From Nocardioides piscis (GTDB taxonomy: Bacteria > Actinomycetota > Actinomycetes > Propionibacteriales > Nocardioidaceae): a DNA stretch of 64,000 bases. The position numbers and the translations under genes are program-made. Positions 17,466 to 25,291 of the stretch are shown piece after piece. A model generated the notes under the pieces. It worked only from the letters and a program-made list of their open reading frames with translations. It was not told where the DNA came from and ran no database searches. The number at the start of each line of letters is the position of its first letter. Positions within the stretch are counted from its first letter, which is position 1. Where the stretch lies: the NCBI RefSeq assembly GCF_011300215.1, contig NZ_CP049866.1, positions 3,411,001 to 3,475,000 of the forward strand, in the 5' to 3' direction.

Positions 17466-17945
17466 TCACCTGACGATCCGGGAGAAGGACGAGTAGTGGT
17501 CGTCGGTCCAGTACAGCTCGTCAGCCGACCCGGCGACGATGCGTCGCGCACCGCGGTGGGACAGTCCCGGGGTGTCCACCGTGTATTCGCGGTAGTAGCC
17601 ACGCTCGTGGTCGGGCAGGATCCCCTCGAAGTTGCCGAACACCCCGTCGTCCTCGGCGTAGGGATAGGGCCCGCCGGCGTCGATCAGGGCGAGCGTCTCG
17701 GCCGCCTCGGGCGGCAGGTCGGCCAGCGCCACCCGTGGCAGCCCACTGTCGGGGTCGGTGCCGGTCCCTCGATCCGGCTGGGACGAGGATGCGGCACCGG
17801 TGGGCGACGAGGGCGACTGCTGGACCGAGGGGGTGTCGCGCTCCGAGGGGGCGGTCTCGGGTGTCGCGCCGTCACCCTGTGTCCACCAGACCAGCCCCGC
17901 CGTGATGAGCGCGACCAGCCCGACGACGGTGCGGCGGGCCGGCAT
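17466..17945 (-). CDS. Exported guanyl-specific ribonuclease (RNase Sa type)
   Basis: 159 residues. An N-terminal hydrophobic segment (VVGLVALITAGLVWW) acts as signal or anchor. A Ser/Thr/Pro linker of about 45 residues and a microbial RNase domain follow. The catalytic triad of the Sa family can be placed: Glu in YREYTV, Arg in ARRIVAG, His in DDHYSSF. It cleaves RNA at guanosine. The gene overlaps the upstream Rv2175c-like gene by one base and precedes the barstar gene by 4 bp. It could serve in nutrient scavenging or in competition; the inhibitor protects the producer. Confidence 0.87.
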   Translation of the reverse strand: MPARRTVVGLVALITAGLVWWTQGDGATPETAPSERDTPSVQQSPSSPTGAASSSQPDRGTGTDPDSGLPRVALADLPPEAAETLALIDAGGPYPYAEDDGVFGNFEGILPDHERGYYREYTVDTPGLSHRGARRIVAGSADELYWTDDHYSSFSRIVR

Positions 17946-18337
17946 CAGAACGCCAGGGACTGGGCCCGGCGCTTGACCTCCGAGCCGCGGTTCTCCCGCA
18001 GCGCGTCGATCGGCCTGCCGGGCAGGTCGTCGTCGGTGAAGATCCAGGCGATGCACTCACGGTCGGTGAAGTTGTTGTCGTGCATCACCGTCAACAGCCC
18101 CGGCAGTCCCTTGACGATCTCGGCGCCGTCGAAGAACAGGGCCGGCACCGAGGGCGGCGTCCCGGGACGGGGCACGGCCTGGGCGAGCTCGTGGTCCTTG
18201 ACCATCGTGCGCACCTTGGCGGGCGTCACGCCGAGCAGCTCCCCGACCTGGTCCCAGTCGAGCCAGTCGTCGACCAGCGCATCGAGGTCGGCGTCTGCGA
18301 GTGGCACAGGGTTTGCGTCAGAGCTCATGCGACGCAC
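17945..18337 (-). CDS. Rv2175c-family winged-helix DNA-binding protein
   Basis: 130 residues, matching Rv2175c: an N-terminal acidic arm, a helix-turn-helix (WDQVGELLGVTPAKVRTMVKDHEL), and a conserved C-terminal half (FFDGAEIVKGLPGLLTVMHDNNFTDRECIAWIFTDDDLPGRPIDAL). In M. tuberculosis this protein binds DNA and is phosphorylated by PknL; here a PASTA kinase lies two genes away on the opposite strand. A start at Met4 (18328) is possible. It heads the operon with the RNase and barstar. Confidence 0.85.
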   Translation of the reverse strand: MRRMSSDANPVPLADADLDALVDDWLDWDQVGELLGVTPAKVRTMVKDHELAQAVPRPGTPPSVPALFFDGAEIVKGLPGLLTVMHDNNFTDRECIAWIFTDDDLPGRPIDALRENRGSEVKRRAQSLAF

Positions 18338-18488
18338 TATTTCACGTCACCGTGCCATCGGGCGACACGCCAGCGCGGCCGTCGGCTCGCGACGCTGTCG
18401 CGGTCTGCGTAACGTCGAGGGTCGTCGCGGCGCTTCCCCTCCGGGCCTTCTCGGTCCCGGACGTCGCCGGCGAGAGGAGGCTCGACCC

Positions 18489-19235
18489 TTGCCAGCTCCA
18501 GTGATCATCCGTGTCGTCGCCACGCTCGCGCTGTGTGGCATCGCGCTGACCGCGGCCCCGGCGGCGGCCGAGCACAAGCCGCTGCCGGGCCACCGCGACC
18601 TCACGCCACACGTCGTCAGGCCCGGGGACACCGCGACCGGACTGGCCACCCGCTTCCACGCGTGGACCGAGGAGCTGATCTCCCACAACCATCTCGGCCG
18701 GTCGGCTGCCCTGCGGGTCGGCCAGCGGATCGAGATCCCGGTCGTCGTCCGGCGCGGCGACGGGCCTGAGGCGTCGACGCCGGCCAAGGACCAGCAGACG
18801 GGTGGGTCGACCTCCCGCCCGGGTCCCAGCCGCGAGCGCGTGCGGAGGGTGATCCGCCGGGTGGCCGAACGCCGGGGGGTCGACCCCCAGCTCGCCCTCG
18901 CCGTCTCGTGGCAGGAGGCCGGCTGGCAGATGCACCACGTCTCCTCGGCCGGCGCCATCGGCGCCATGCAGGTGCTGCCGAGCACCGGACGCTGGATGGA
19001 GACCTATGCCGGGCGCGACCTGCGCCTGCGCAGGTTGCGTGACAACGCGGCTGCCGGCGTGCTGCTGCTCGGCGTGCTGCGCGACCACACGCCGACCCGA
19101 CGCCAGCAGGTCGCTGCCTACTACCAAGGACTGGGCGCGGTGCAGCGCCACGGCGTCTACGAGGTCAGCAGGCCCTACGTCGACAACGTGCTGGCGATCA
19201 AACGGGCCCTGGAAGGCGGCGAGTCGCCCTGGTGA
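18489..19235 (+). CDS. LysM and lytic-transglycosylase (SLT) domain protein
   Basis: 248 residues. A signal peptide ends near AAPAAAEH. A LysM domain follows (HVVRPGDTATGLATRFHAWTEELISHNHL), then a Thr/Ser linker and an SLT domain with the catalytic-type Glu in LAVSWQEAGWQMHHVSSAGAIGAMQVLPST. It should bind and cut peptidoglycan outside the membrane. TTG at 18489 is chosen for its spacing from GGAGG; GTG at 18501 is the alternative. It lies upstream of the PASTA kinase on the same strand, which suggests a joint role in wall growth. Confidence 0.85.
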   Translation: MPAPVIIRVVATLALCGIALTAAPAAAEHKPLPGHRDLTPHVVRPGDTATGLATRFHAWTEELISHNHLGRSAALRVGQRIEIPVVVRRGDGPEASTPAKDQQTGGSTSRPGPSRERVRRVIRRVAERRGVDPQLALAVSWQEAGWQMHHVSSAGAIGAMQVLPSTGRWMETYAGRDLRLRRLRDNAAAGVLLLGVLRDHTPTRRQQVAAYYQGLGAVQRHGVYEVSRPYVDNVLAIKRALEGGESPW

Positions 19236-19340
19236 GCCACCCGACGCCACGCCGGGGGCGGCACGGGGCACCGCCCGACGGGGTGGGGTTCGTACGATGG
19301 AGCACCGGATCCTTCCCCGTCCGGCGATGGAGGTCGAGCT

Positions 19341-21398
19341 GTGGAGTCACGCGAGCACGCCCGCGCTGCGGGTCGAGGCGCCGCTGACGCGCTCGTCGGG
19401 CGACTCCTCGACCGGCGCTACCGCATCGGCCCGCGCATCGCCCGCGGCGGGATGGCGAGTGTCTATGAGGCCACCGACATCCGGCTCGACCGCACGGTGG
19501 CCGTCAAGGTGATGCACCCCGGCCTGGGCGACGACGACGACTTCGCCCAGCGGTTCGTCCGCGAGGCGAAGGCGGCCGCCCGGCTCAACCATCCCCACGT
19601 CGTCGGCGTCTATGACCAGGGCGACGAGGACGGGATCGTCTTCCTGGCGATGGAATACGTTCCGGGCCACACCTTGCGTGACGTCATCCGCAAGGAGGCG
19701 CCGATGTCGCCGGCGCGAGCGCTGGCCCTGCTGGAGCCGGTCGTCTCCGCCCTCGCGGCGGCCCATCGGGCCGGGCTGGTGCACCGCGACGTCAAGCCCG
19801 AGAACGTGCTGATCGCCGACGAGGCCCACGGCGGACAGGTCAAGGTCGCCGACTTCGGACTGGCCAAGGCGGTCAGCACCGACACCCAGCACACCGCGAC
19901 CGGGGGCGTGCTGATCGGCACCGTGTCCTACCTCGCCCCCGAGCTCGTCGTCGACGGTCGCTCCGACGCACGCGCAGACGTCTATGCCGCCGGGGTCGTC
20001 CTCTACGAGCTCCTCACCGGCTCCAAGCCGCACGAGGGCGAGAGCCCCATCCAGGTCGCCTACCGGCACGTCCACCAGGACGTCGCAGCACCTTCGGCCT
20101 CAGCGCCGGGCATCCCGGCATACGTCGATGCGCTGGTCGCCCGCGCCACGGCGCGTGACCGTTCGCTGCGACCCGCCGACGCCGGGGTGTTCCTCCACCA
20201 GATCCACCGGGTGGCCCAGGCGGTGCGTGCCGGCGTGACCGAGGACGCCGAGCTCACTGCCGACCTCGCGCTGCCCGTGATCGAGCCCCCGGCCCACGGC
20301 GAGGACACCGCGCCCGAACCGTTCGACCCGATCGCGCTCGCGAACTACCGCGAGCTCGCCGTCGACCCCCCCGGTCCTCCGGACGACAACTCCCACACGA
20401 CCGCCCTGGAGCGGCTGCCCGCGGCTGTGTCCGTCACCGCCACCCCTCCTTCCTCCCCCGGTCCTCGGCGCCTGTCGCCGCCGGTGCCGGTGGCGACGGC
20501 GCCTCGCCGACGCTCGGTCAAGGGCCCGCTCGCCTTCGTGCTGGTGGTGCTCCTGGTGGCCGGGATCGCCCTGAGCGCCTGGTGGTTCGGCTTCGCCCGC
20601 TACACCGCCACCCCCAGCGTCCTGGGGCTCACCGAGGCCGCCGCCGGCGTCCAGCTCGAGCAGGAAGGGCTGGTGGCCGGCGTCGGCGACCCACGCCACT
20701 CCGAGACGGTCGAGGCCGGGCTCGTGCTGACCACCGAGCCGGAGCCCGGGGAGCGCGTGCTGCGAGACGGCACCGTCACCCTCGTCGTGTCGCTCGGCCC
20801 CGAGCGCTACGACGTCCCGGCTGTGAAGGGCCTCACCGAGGACCAGGCCCAGGACGCCATCACCGAGACCTTCCTCGTGGTCGGTGAACGGGTGGAGAAG
20901 TTCAGCGACGTCGTGCCGGCCGGATCGATCATGCGCAGCGACCCCGCAGCCGGCACCACGGTGAAGCCCGACACGGTCGTCGACCTCGTCGTCAGCAAGG
21001 GCCGTCGTCCCATCCGGCTCAAGGACTGGACCGGCAAGGACGCCGACCAGGCGATCGCAGCGATGGAGAAGCGCAAGCTCGTCGTCGAGGTGTCCGGCGA
21101 GGAGTTCAGCGACACCGTGGACGAGGGCGACGTCATCTCCCAGGACCCCACGGCAGGCCCGCTCTTCAAGGGCGACACCGTCAACCTCGTGGTGTCCAAG
21201 GGGCCGGAGCTGGTCGAGGTGCCGAGGGTCATCGCCATGGGCGTGGAGTCCGCGACCGAGAAGCTCGAGGCCCTCGGCTTCGAGGTCGAGGTCGAGAACT
21301 CCGACAACTACATCGGCGTCGGCTTCGTCTTCAGCAGCTCCCCCGGCGCCGGCGACATGGTCGCCAAGGGCTCGACGATCACGCTCTACCTCATCTGA
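19341..21398 (+). CDS. PASTA-domain Ser/Thr protein kinase
   Basis: 685 residues. The kinase domain covers about residues 27-290 with the glycine loop IARGGMASVYEA, Lys56 (VAVKVM), catalytic HRDVKPEN (Asp150) and DFG (Asp171). A Pro/Ser juxtamembrane region leads to one helix (about 397-417), followed by four extracellular PASTA repeats of about 67 residues each. PASTA domains sense peptidoglycan fragments. Position beside the Rv2175c gene matches PknL, but M. tuberculosis PknL has no PASTA domains. GTG is the start. A TACGAT hexamer near 19290 may be its -10, giving a leader of about 45 nt. Confidence 0.92.
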   Translation: MESREHARAAGRGAADALVGRLLDRRYRIGPRIARGGMASVYEATDIRLDRTVAVKVMHPGLGDDDDFAQRFVREAKAAARLNHPHVVGVYDQGDEDGIVFLAMEYVPGHTLRDVIRKEAPMSPARALALLEPVVSALAAAHRAGLVHRDVKPENVLIADEAHGGQVKVADFGLAKAVSTDTQHTATGGVLIGTVSYLAPELVVDGRSDARADVYAAGVVLYELLTGSKPHEGESPIQVAYRHVHQDVAAPSASAPGIPAYVDALVARATARDRSLRPADAGVFLHQIHRVAQAVRAGVTEDAELTADLALPVIEPPAHGEDTAPEPFDPIALANYRELAVDPPGPPDDNSHTTALERLPAAVSVTATPPSSPGPRRLSPPVPVATAPRRRSVKGPLAFVLVVLLVAGIALSAWWFGFARYTATPSVLGLTEAAAGVQLEQEGLVAGVGDPRHSETVEAGLVLTTEPEPGERVLRDGTVTLVVSLGPERYDVPAVKGLTEDQAQDAITETFLVVGERVEKFSDVVPAGSIMRSDPAAGTTVKPDTVVDLVVSKGRRPIRLKDWTGKDADQAIAAMEKRKLVVEVSGEEFSDTVDEGDVISQDPTAGPLFKGDTVNLVVSKGPELVEVPRVIAMGVESATEKLEALGFEVEVENSDNYIGVGFVFSSSPGAGDMVAKGSTITLYLI

Positions 21399-21533
21399 GT
21401 CTCGACGAGGGCGCAGGCCGAAGACCCGGCGCCCCGACCACCACGCCCGAACGGGGGTATCGCCAACCTTCGGGCGAGGTGGAACGTCTTGCTTGCCTGA
21501 ACGCGCACGAACTCGAGGCTCAGCCCCGGGACC

Positions 21534-21575
21534 ACTCCTCGCCCGGCATCCCCCCATACCCCCCGGGCGAGGAGT
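21534..21575. repeat. 13-bp perfect inverted repeat upstream of LuxR-type regulator
   Basis: ACTCCTCGCCCGG (21534-21546) and its exact complement (21563-21575) flank a 16-nt C-rich, A/T-containing loop. It lies between the kinase stop and the regulator's promoter. It could be the kinase terminator, though no U-run follows, or an operator centred about 57 bp before the regulator's -10. Confidence 0.6.
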
Positions 21576-21610
21576 TCCCCCGACACGGCCTCGGAATGCA
21601 CCGCTCTGGC

Positions 21611-21616
21611 TAGAGT
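21611..21616 (+). promoter_or_regulatory. -10 element of LuxR-type regulator
   Basis: TAGAGT, 7 nt before the ATG at 21624. It favours that start over the ATG at 21615, which lies inside the hexamer. Confidence 0.6.
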
Positions 21617-21623
21617 GCGCGAC

Positions 21624-22298
21624 ATGCGGGACGTGAACCGCTCACTGCGGCTGGCCATCGTCGACGACTATCCCGTCGTCGTCGCAGGAGTCGCCGCGTT
21701 CTTGGCTGCCGAGCGAATCGATGTGGTCGAGACCGGCGCGATGGCGTCTGTCGTCAGCGACGTCGACATCGTCCTCTATGACACGTTCGGCCAGGTGGAC
21801 GGCGTCGGCCTGGACCTGGAGGACTTCGTCCGCGACAGCGGCGCGAAGGTGGTCGTCTACAGCTGGAACCTCGAACCGCGCATGGTCGTGCAGGCGCTGG
21901 CCGGCGGGGCCAGTGGCTACCTCTCGAAGGTGCTCACCGGACCCCAGGTCGTCGACGCCCTCGAGCGAGTCATGCGCGGCGAGGTCGTCGTCATCACCGG
22001 GGACCACGAGACCAGTGTGGGCGGCGCAGGGGACTGGCCAGGACGGTCCGTGGGCCTCTCGCCGCGCGAAGCCGAGATGATTGCGTTGATCACCCAGGGG
22101 CTGAGCAACCAGGAGATCGCCGATCGCGTGTTCATCAGCATCAACTCGGTGAAGATGTTCATCCGTTCCGCCTATCGGAAGATGGGGGTCACGAGGCGAA
22201 CCGAGGCAGTGATGTGGGCGGTGAAGAACGGCTTCGAGCCCGAGACACTGCGCACCGTCAATCCCGGGCTGCCGAGGCGGTTGACGTCTGAGGGGTGA
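21624..22298 (+). CDS. NarL/LuxR-family response regulator (orphan)
   Basis: 224 residues. A receiver-like domain carries the acidic pair in AIVDDYPVVVAG, a likely phospho-acceptor Asp53 (VLYDTFG) and the conserved Lys in GYLSKVL. A GerE-type helix-turn-helix follows (LSPREAEMIALITQGLSNQEIADRVFISINSVKMFI). No histidine kinase is adjacent. The region around Asp53 is shorter than usual, so phosphorylation is not certain. Targets are unknown; the inverted repeat just upstream is a candidate autoregulatory site. Confidence 0.87.
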   Translation: MRDVNRSLRLAIVDDYPVVVAGVAAFLAAERIDVVETGAMASVVSDVDIVLYDTFGQVDGVGLDLEDFVRDSGAKVVVYSWNLEPRMVVQALAGGASGYLSKVLTGPQVVDALERVMRGEVVVITGDHETSVGGAGDWPGRSVGLSPREAEMIALITQGLSNQEIADRVFISINSVKMFIRSAYRKMGVTRRTEAVMWAVKNGFEPETLRTVNPGLPRRLTSEG

Positions 22299-22335
22299 GC
22301 TGCCCGCCGAAGGATCTGTCGGACAGGACGCTGGA

Positions 22336-22341
22336 TAGGCT
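22336..22341 (+). promoter_or_regulatory. -10 element of EamA transporter gene
   Basis: TAGGCT with a 6-nt spacer to GTG at 22348. Confidence 0.6.
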
Positions 22342-22347
22342 CCGTCG

Positions 22348-23256
22348 GTGACTGACGTGACCACAGCGACAGATCGACGCAGCTCCCTCCTCGCCACGCT
22401 GGCGCTGCTCGCGATGACCGCGTGCTGGGGCAGCACGTTCTTCCTGATCAAGGACCTCCTCGACCGGGTCCCGACGCTCGACTTCCTGGCCGTGCGCTTC
22501 GCGATCGCAGCGGCAGCGATGCTGCTCGTGGCTCCGCGGGCGGTCGCGCGGCTCTCCCCGGCGGTCCGTCGGCACGCGGTCGTCCTCGGTGGGCTCTATG
22601 GCGTCGCACAGATCCTGCAGACGGCCGGCCTGGCGCACACCCCGGCCAGCGTCAGCGGATTCATCACGGGGATGTATGTCGTGTGCACCCCCCTCTTCGC
22701 CGCCGTCATCCTGCGCACACGCATCGGTCTGCTGACCTGGGCCGCCGTGCTCCTGGCCACCGCGGGGCTCGGTGTCCTGACCCTCAGCGGCCTCAGCCTC
22801 GGCTACGGCGAGGCGATCACCCTCGTCGCCGCGATGCTCTATGCGCTCCACATCGTCGGCCTGGGCGCGTGGTCGACGCCGCAGGACGCCCTGGGGATGT
22901 CGATCCTGCAGGTCATCGTGATTGCCGTCATCTGTCTCGTCGCGACCGCACCGGACGGGGTCGTGCTGCCTGACAACGGCCGGGACTGGCTCTCGGTCCT
23001 CTACATGGCGATCTTCGCCGGCGCGCTGGCGCTGTTCGGCCAGACGTGGGCGCAGTCCCACCTGTCCCCGACGCGCAGCGCGATCATCATGAGCATGGAG
23101 CCGGTCTTCGCAGCCGGCTTCGCCGTGGCCCTCGGGGGTGAGGGCGTCACGTCCCGCCTGCTCATCGGCGGCGCCATGGTGCTGGCGGCCATGGTGCTCG
23201 TCGAGCTCGTGCCACGGCGTCACATCGAGGGCGAGGTCACACACATTGCGGTATGA
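22348..23256 (+). CDS. EamA/DMT-superfamily transporter
   Basis: 302 residues with ten predicted membrane helices arranged as two EamA repeats. The first begins with LAMTACWGSTFFLIKDLLDRVP, the typical WGs(T/N)F motif, and the second contains GQTWAQSHLSPTRSAIIMSMEPVFAAGFA. Members export amino acids, metabolites or nucleotide-sugar-like compounds. Substrate is not deducible. It is not obviously in an operon. Confidence 0.88.
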   Translation: MTDVTTATDRRSSLLATLALLAMTACWGSTFFLIKDLLDRVPTLDFLAVRFAIAAAAMLLVAPRAVARLSPAVRRHAVVLGGLYGVAQILQTAGLAHTPASVSGFITGMYVVCTPLFAAVILRTRIGLLTWAAVLLATAGLGVLTLSGLSLGYGEAITLVAAMLYALHIVGLGAWSTPQDALGMSILQVIVIAVICLVATAPDGVVLPDNGRDWLSVLYMAIFAGALALFGQTWAQSHLSPTRSAIIMSMEPVFAAGFAVALGGEGVTSRLLIGGAMVLAAMVLVELVPRRHIEGEVTHIAV

Positions 23257-23273
23257 GCGAGCGTTCTGGCCCG

Positions 23274-23279
23274 TACGCT
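23274..23279 (+). promoter_or_regulatory. -10 element of zinc-ribbon protein gene
   Basis: TACGCT, 7 nt before GTG at 23287. Confidence 0.5.
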
Positions 23280-23286
23280 TGCGCCT

Positions 23287-24090
23287 GTGGAGTCATGTGC
23301 ACGATGCGGCCAGGAACTGGGGGTCGGCCGGTTCTGTCTGAACTGTGGCCACCCCGTCGGCCAGCCCGTGCCCGAGGACGAGGCACCCCTCGCCATACCT
23401 GCCGATGCTCCCCTGTCGGAGGCGGGCTCCAACGGGACGCCGCGGTGGCTGCCGGCCGTGCTCGGCGTCACCCTCGTGGTGGTGCTGCTCGTCGTGCTGG
23501 CGTCCTGTCTCGGCGGTGACGAGGACGACGAGCCCCTCGACCGCACCGCGGAGCGGCCGACAAACGCAGCGGTCAGCAGTGATGCGGCAGCAGAGCAGCG
23601 GCCCGTCGACCTGGGGCGACGCCTGCGGGTCAAGGCACCCCCGGCCGCCCCACCCACCCAGGACCTGGACGGCCAGCTCGCCGACTACGAGGCTGCCAAC
23701 ATGCTCGACGGGTCCCCGATGACGACGTGGCGCACGCCCGGCGACGCAACCGGGGAGACGATCACGTTCACGCTCGCCAAGCCCGCCACCGTCCGCCGCG
23801 TCGGGATCATCAACGGGTTCGCCAAGCAGGTGCCGAGCGGGAACACCCTCGTCGACTGGTATCCCAACAACCGGCGCATCACGGCCGTCGAGTGGGTCTT
23901 CGACGACGGGACCACCGTCCGGCAGGACCTGAGCGAGAAGCCCAAGCTCCAGCGCCTGACCATCGACCCGATCTCCACCTCCACCGTCAGGCTGCGCCTG
24001 CTCGGTGTCACGCCGCCGGGGCCGGGCGTGCTCGGGCGCGACTACACCGCGATCAGCGACGTGCTGATCGCCGGTGTCCTGTCCAGCTGA
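23287..24090 (+). CDS. Zinc-ribbon membrane protein with discoidin-like domain
   Basis: 267 residues. An N-terminal zinc ribbon (CARCGQELGVGRFCLNCGH), a membrane helix (about 55-73), an acidic/polar linker and an extracytoplasmic jelly-roll-like domain of about 150 residues (ANMLDGSPMTTWRTPGDATGETITFTLAKPATVRRVGIINGF) are visible. The last matches the NADase-type glycan-binding/F5/8-type-C pattern. This arrangement suggests a sensor or adaptor with its carbohydrate-binding part outside. It ends 13 bp before the convergent aldolase gene. Confidence 0.78.
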   Translation: MESCARCGQELGVGRFCLNCGHPVGQPVPEDEAPLAIPADAPLSEAGSNGTPRWLPAVLGVTLVVVLLVVLASCLGGDEDDEPLDRTAERPTNAAVSSDAAAEQRPVDLGRRLRVKAPPAAPPTQDLDGQLADYEAANMLDGSPMTTWRTPGDATGETITFTLAKPATVRRVGIINGFAKQVPSGNTLVDWYPNNRRITAVEWVFDDGTTVRQDLSEKPKLQRLTIDPISTSTVRLRLLGVTPPGPGVLGRDYTAISDVLIAGVLSS

Positions 24091-24103
24091 GCGCCACCCG
24101 GGC

Positions 24104-25096
24104 CTAGAGCCCGGCGAGCACCGCAGCGGCCTTCTCGGCCTCGGCGCGGGACACGTCGAGGTGCGTGACGAGGCGTACGGCGCGTGGCCCGACGGCGGAG
24201 ATCCGCACCCCGGCTTCCGCAGCGGCCGCGACGAACGCCGCCGCGTCCGGACGCTGGGCCACCACGATGTTGGTGTCGACCGCGGCGGGGTCGACGCCGC
24301 AGGCCTCGGCCAGCAGCCGCGCGTTGGCATGGTCGTCGGCGAGCCGCTCCACGTGGTGGTCGAGGGCGTGCAGTCCCGCTGCCGCGAGGATCCCGACCTG
24401 CCGCATCCCGCCCCCGAGGCGCTTGCGCCAGATGCGGGCCTCGGCGACCGCATCCGCCGAGCCGATCATCAGCGACCCGATCGGTGCACCCAGCCCCTTG
24501 GACAGGCAGACGGCGACGACGTCGGCGATCGCGCCGTACGCGTCGAGCGGTGTCCCGGTCGCCACGTGGGCGTTCCAGATGCGGGCGCCGTCGAGGTGCA
24601 CCCTGGCGCCCATGTCGCTCGTCCACGACCGCAGCGCCTGGAGGTCGGCCAGCGGGAGGACCGCCCCACCGGCGAAGTTGTGGGTGTTCTCGACCGAGAT
24701 CGCGGTGGTCTCGACGAAGAACGGCCCCATGTCCGGGGCGAACAGCCCCTCGATCGCCGTCAGGGCGACCTGACCGCGGGGGTCGGTCCACGTGCGCATG
24801 GTCAGACCGGTGAAGGCCCCGTGGGCGCCGAGCTCGGCGCGGGCGATGTGCGCCGACGACTCGCACAGCACCTCCTGCCCGACTCCGACCAGCGAGCGCA
24901 CCGCCAGCACGTTGGCCAGGGAGCCGGTGGGGGTGAAGAGCGCAGCCTCGTGGCCGAACAGCTCGGCCACCCGCTCCTCGAGCCGTCGCACGGTCGGATC
25001 CTCGCCATAGACGTCGTCGCCGACCTCGGCCGAGGCCATCGCGGCACGCATGGAGTCGGTCGGCCGGGTGAGGGTGTCTGAGCGGAGGTCGATCAC
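24104..25096 (-). CDS. ltaE: Low-specificity L-threonine aldolase
   Basis: 330 residues, PLP fold type I. It begins MIDLRSDTLTRPTDSMRAAM, contains HLDGARIWNAHVATG and the PLP lysine at about residue 200 (CLSKGLGAPIGSLMIG). It cleaves L-threonine or allo-threonine to glycine and acetaldehyde. GTG is the start, with a TAGGTT hexamer 6 nt upstream and no Shine-Dalgarno. Confidence 0.9.
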   Translation of the reverse strand: MIDLRSDTLTRPTDSMRAAMASAEVGDDVYGEDPTVRRLEERVAELFGHEAALFTPTGSLANVLAVRSLVGVGQEVLCESSAHIARAELGAHGAFTGLTMRTWTDPRGQVALTAIEGLFAPDMGPFFVETTAISVENTHNFAGGAVLPLADLQALRSWTSDMGARVHLDGARIWNAHVATGTPLDAYGAIADVVAVCLSKGLGAPIGSLMIGSADAVAEARIWRKRLGGGMRQVGILAAAGLHALDHHVERLADDHANARLLAEACGVDPAAVDTNIVVAQRPDAAAFVAAAAEAGVRISAVGPRAVRLVTHLDVSRAEAEKAAAVLAGL

Positions 25097-25102
25097 GGCC
25101 TC

Positions 25103-25108
25103 AACCTA
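25103..25108 (-). promoter_or_regulatory. -10 element of threonine aldolase gene
   Basis: TAGGTT on the minus strand, 6 nt before GTG at 25096. Confidence 0.6.
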
Positions 25109-25123
25109 TCCAGCGGCCGCGTG

Positions 25124-25260
25124 GGCGGTGAATGAGGCGGCTTCTCATGACCTCAGAAGCAGCCCCAAGCACCTCCCAGTTCGGCGAGCCCTCGAAGACA
25201 CGCCCTCTGGCGGTGAGTGAGGCGGGTTCGGCACCCGCAGAAGCAGCGTCACTCACCGCC
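25124..25260. repeat. Two imperfect direct repeats with hairpin, downstream of aroG
   Basis: Unit A (from 25124) and unit B (from 25209) both begin GGCGGTGA(A/G)TGAGGCGG and both carry CAGAAGCAGC about 30 nt later. Unit B folds back on itself: GGCGGTGAGTGA (25209-25220) pairs with TCACTCACCGCC (25249-25260) around an inner GCGGGT/ACCCGC stem. The hairpin probably terminates aroG transcription. Confidence 0.6.
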
Positions 25261-25291
25261 CCCAACAGGTATGGCGCAGCGCCGCCCAGGC

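Noticed and set aside
17430..18488. Extension of the LysM-transglycosylase frame back to 17430
   Set aside because: It would run antisense through RNase Sa and the Rv2175c-like gene. A signal peptide begins at 18489 after a GGAGG site.
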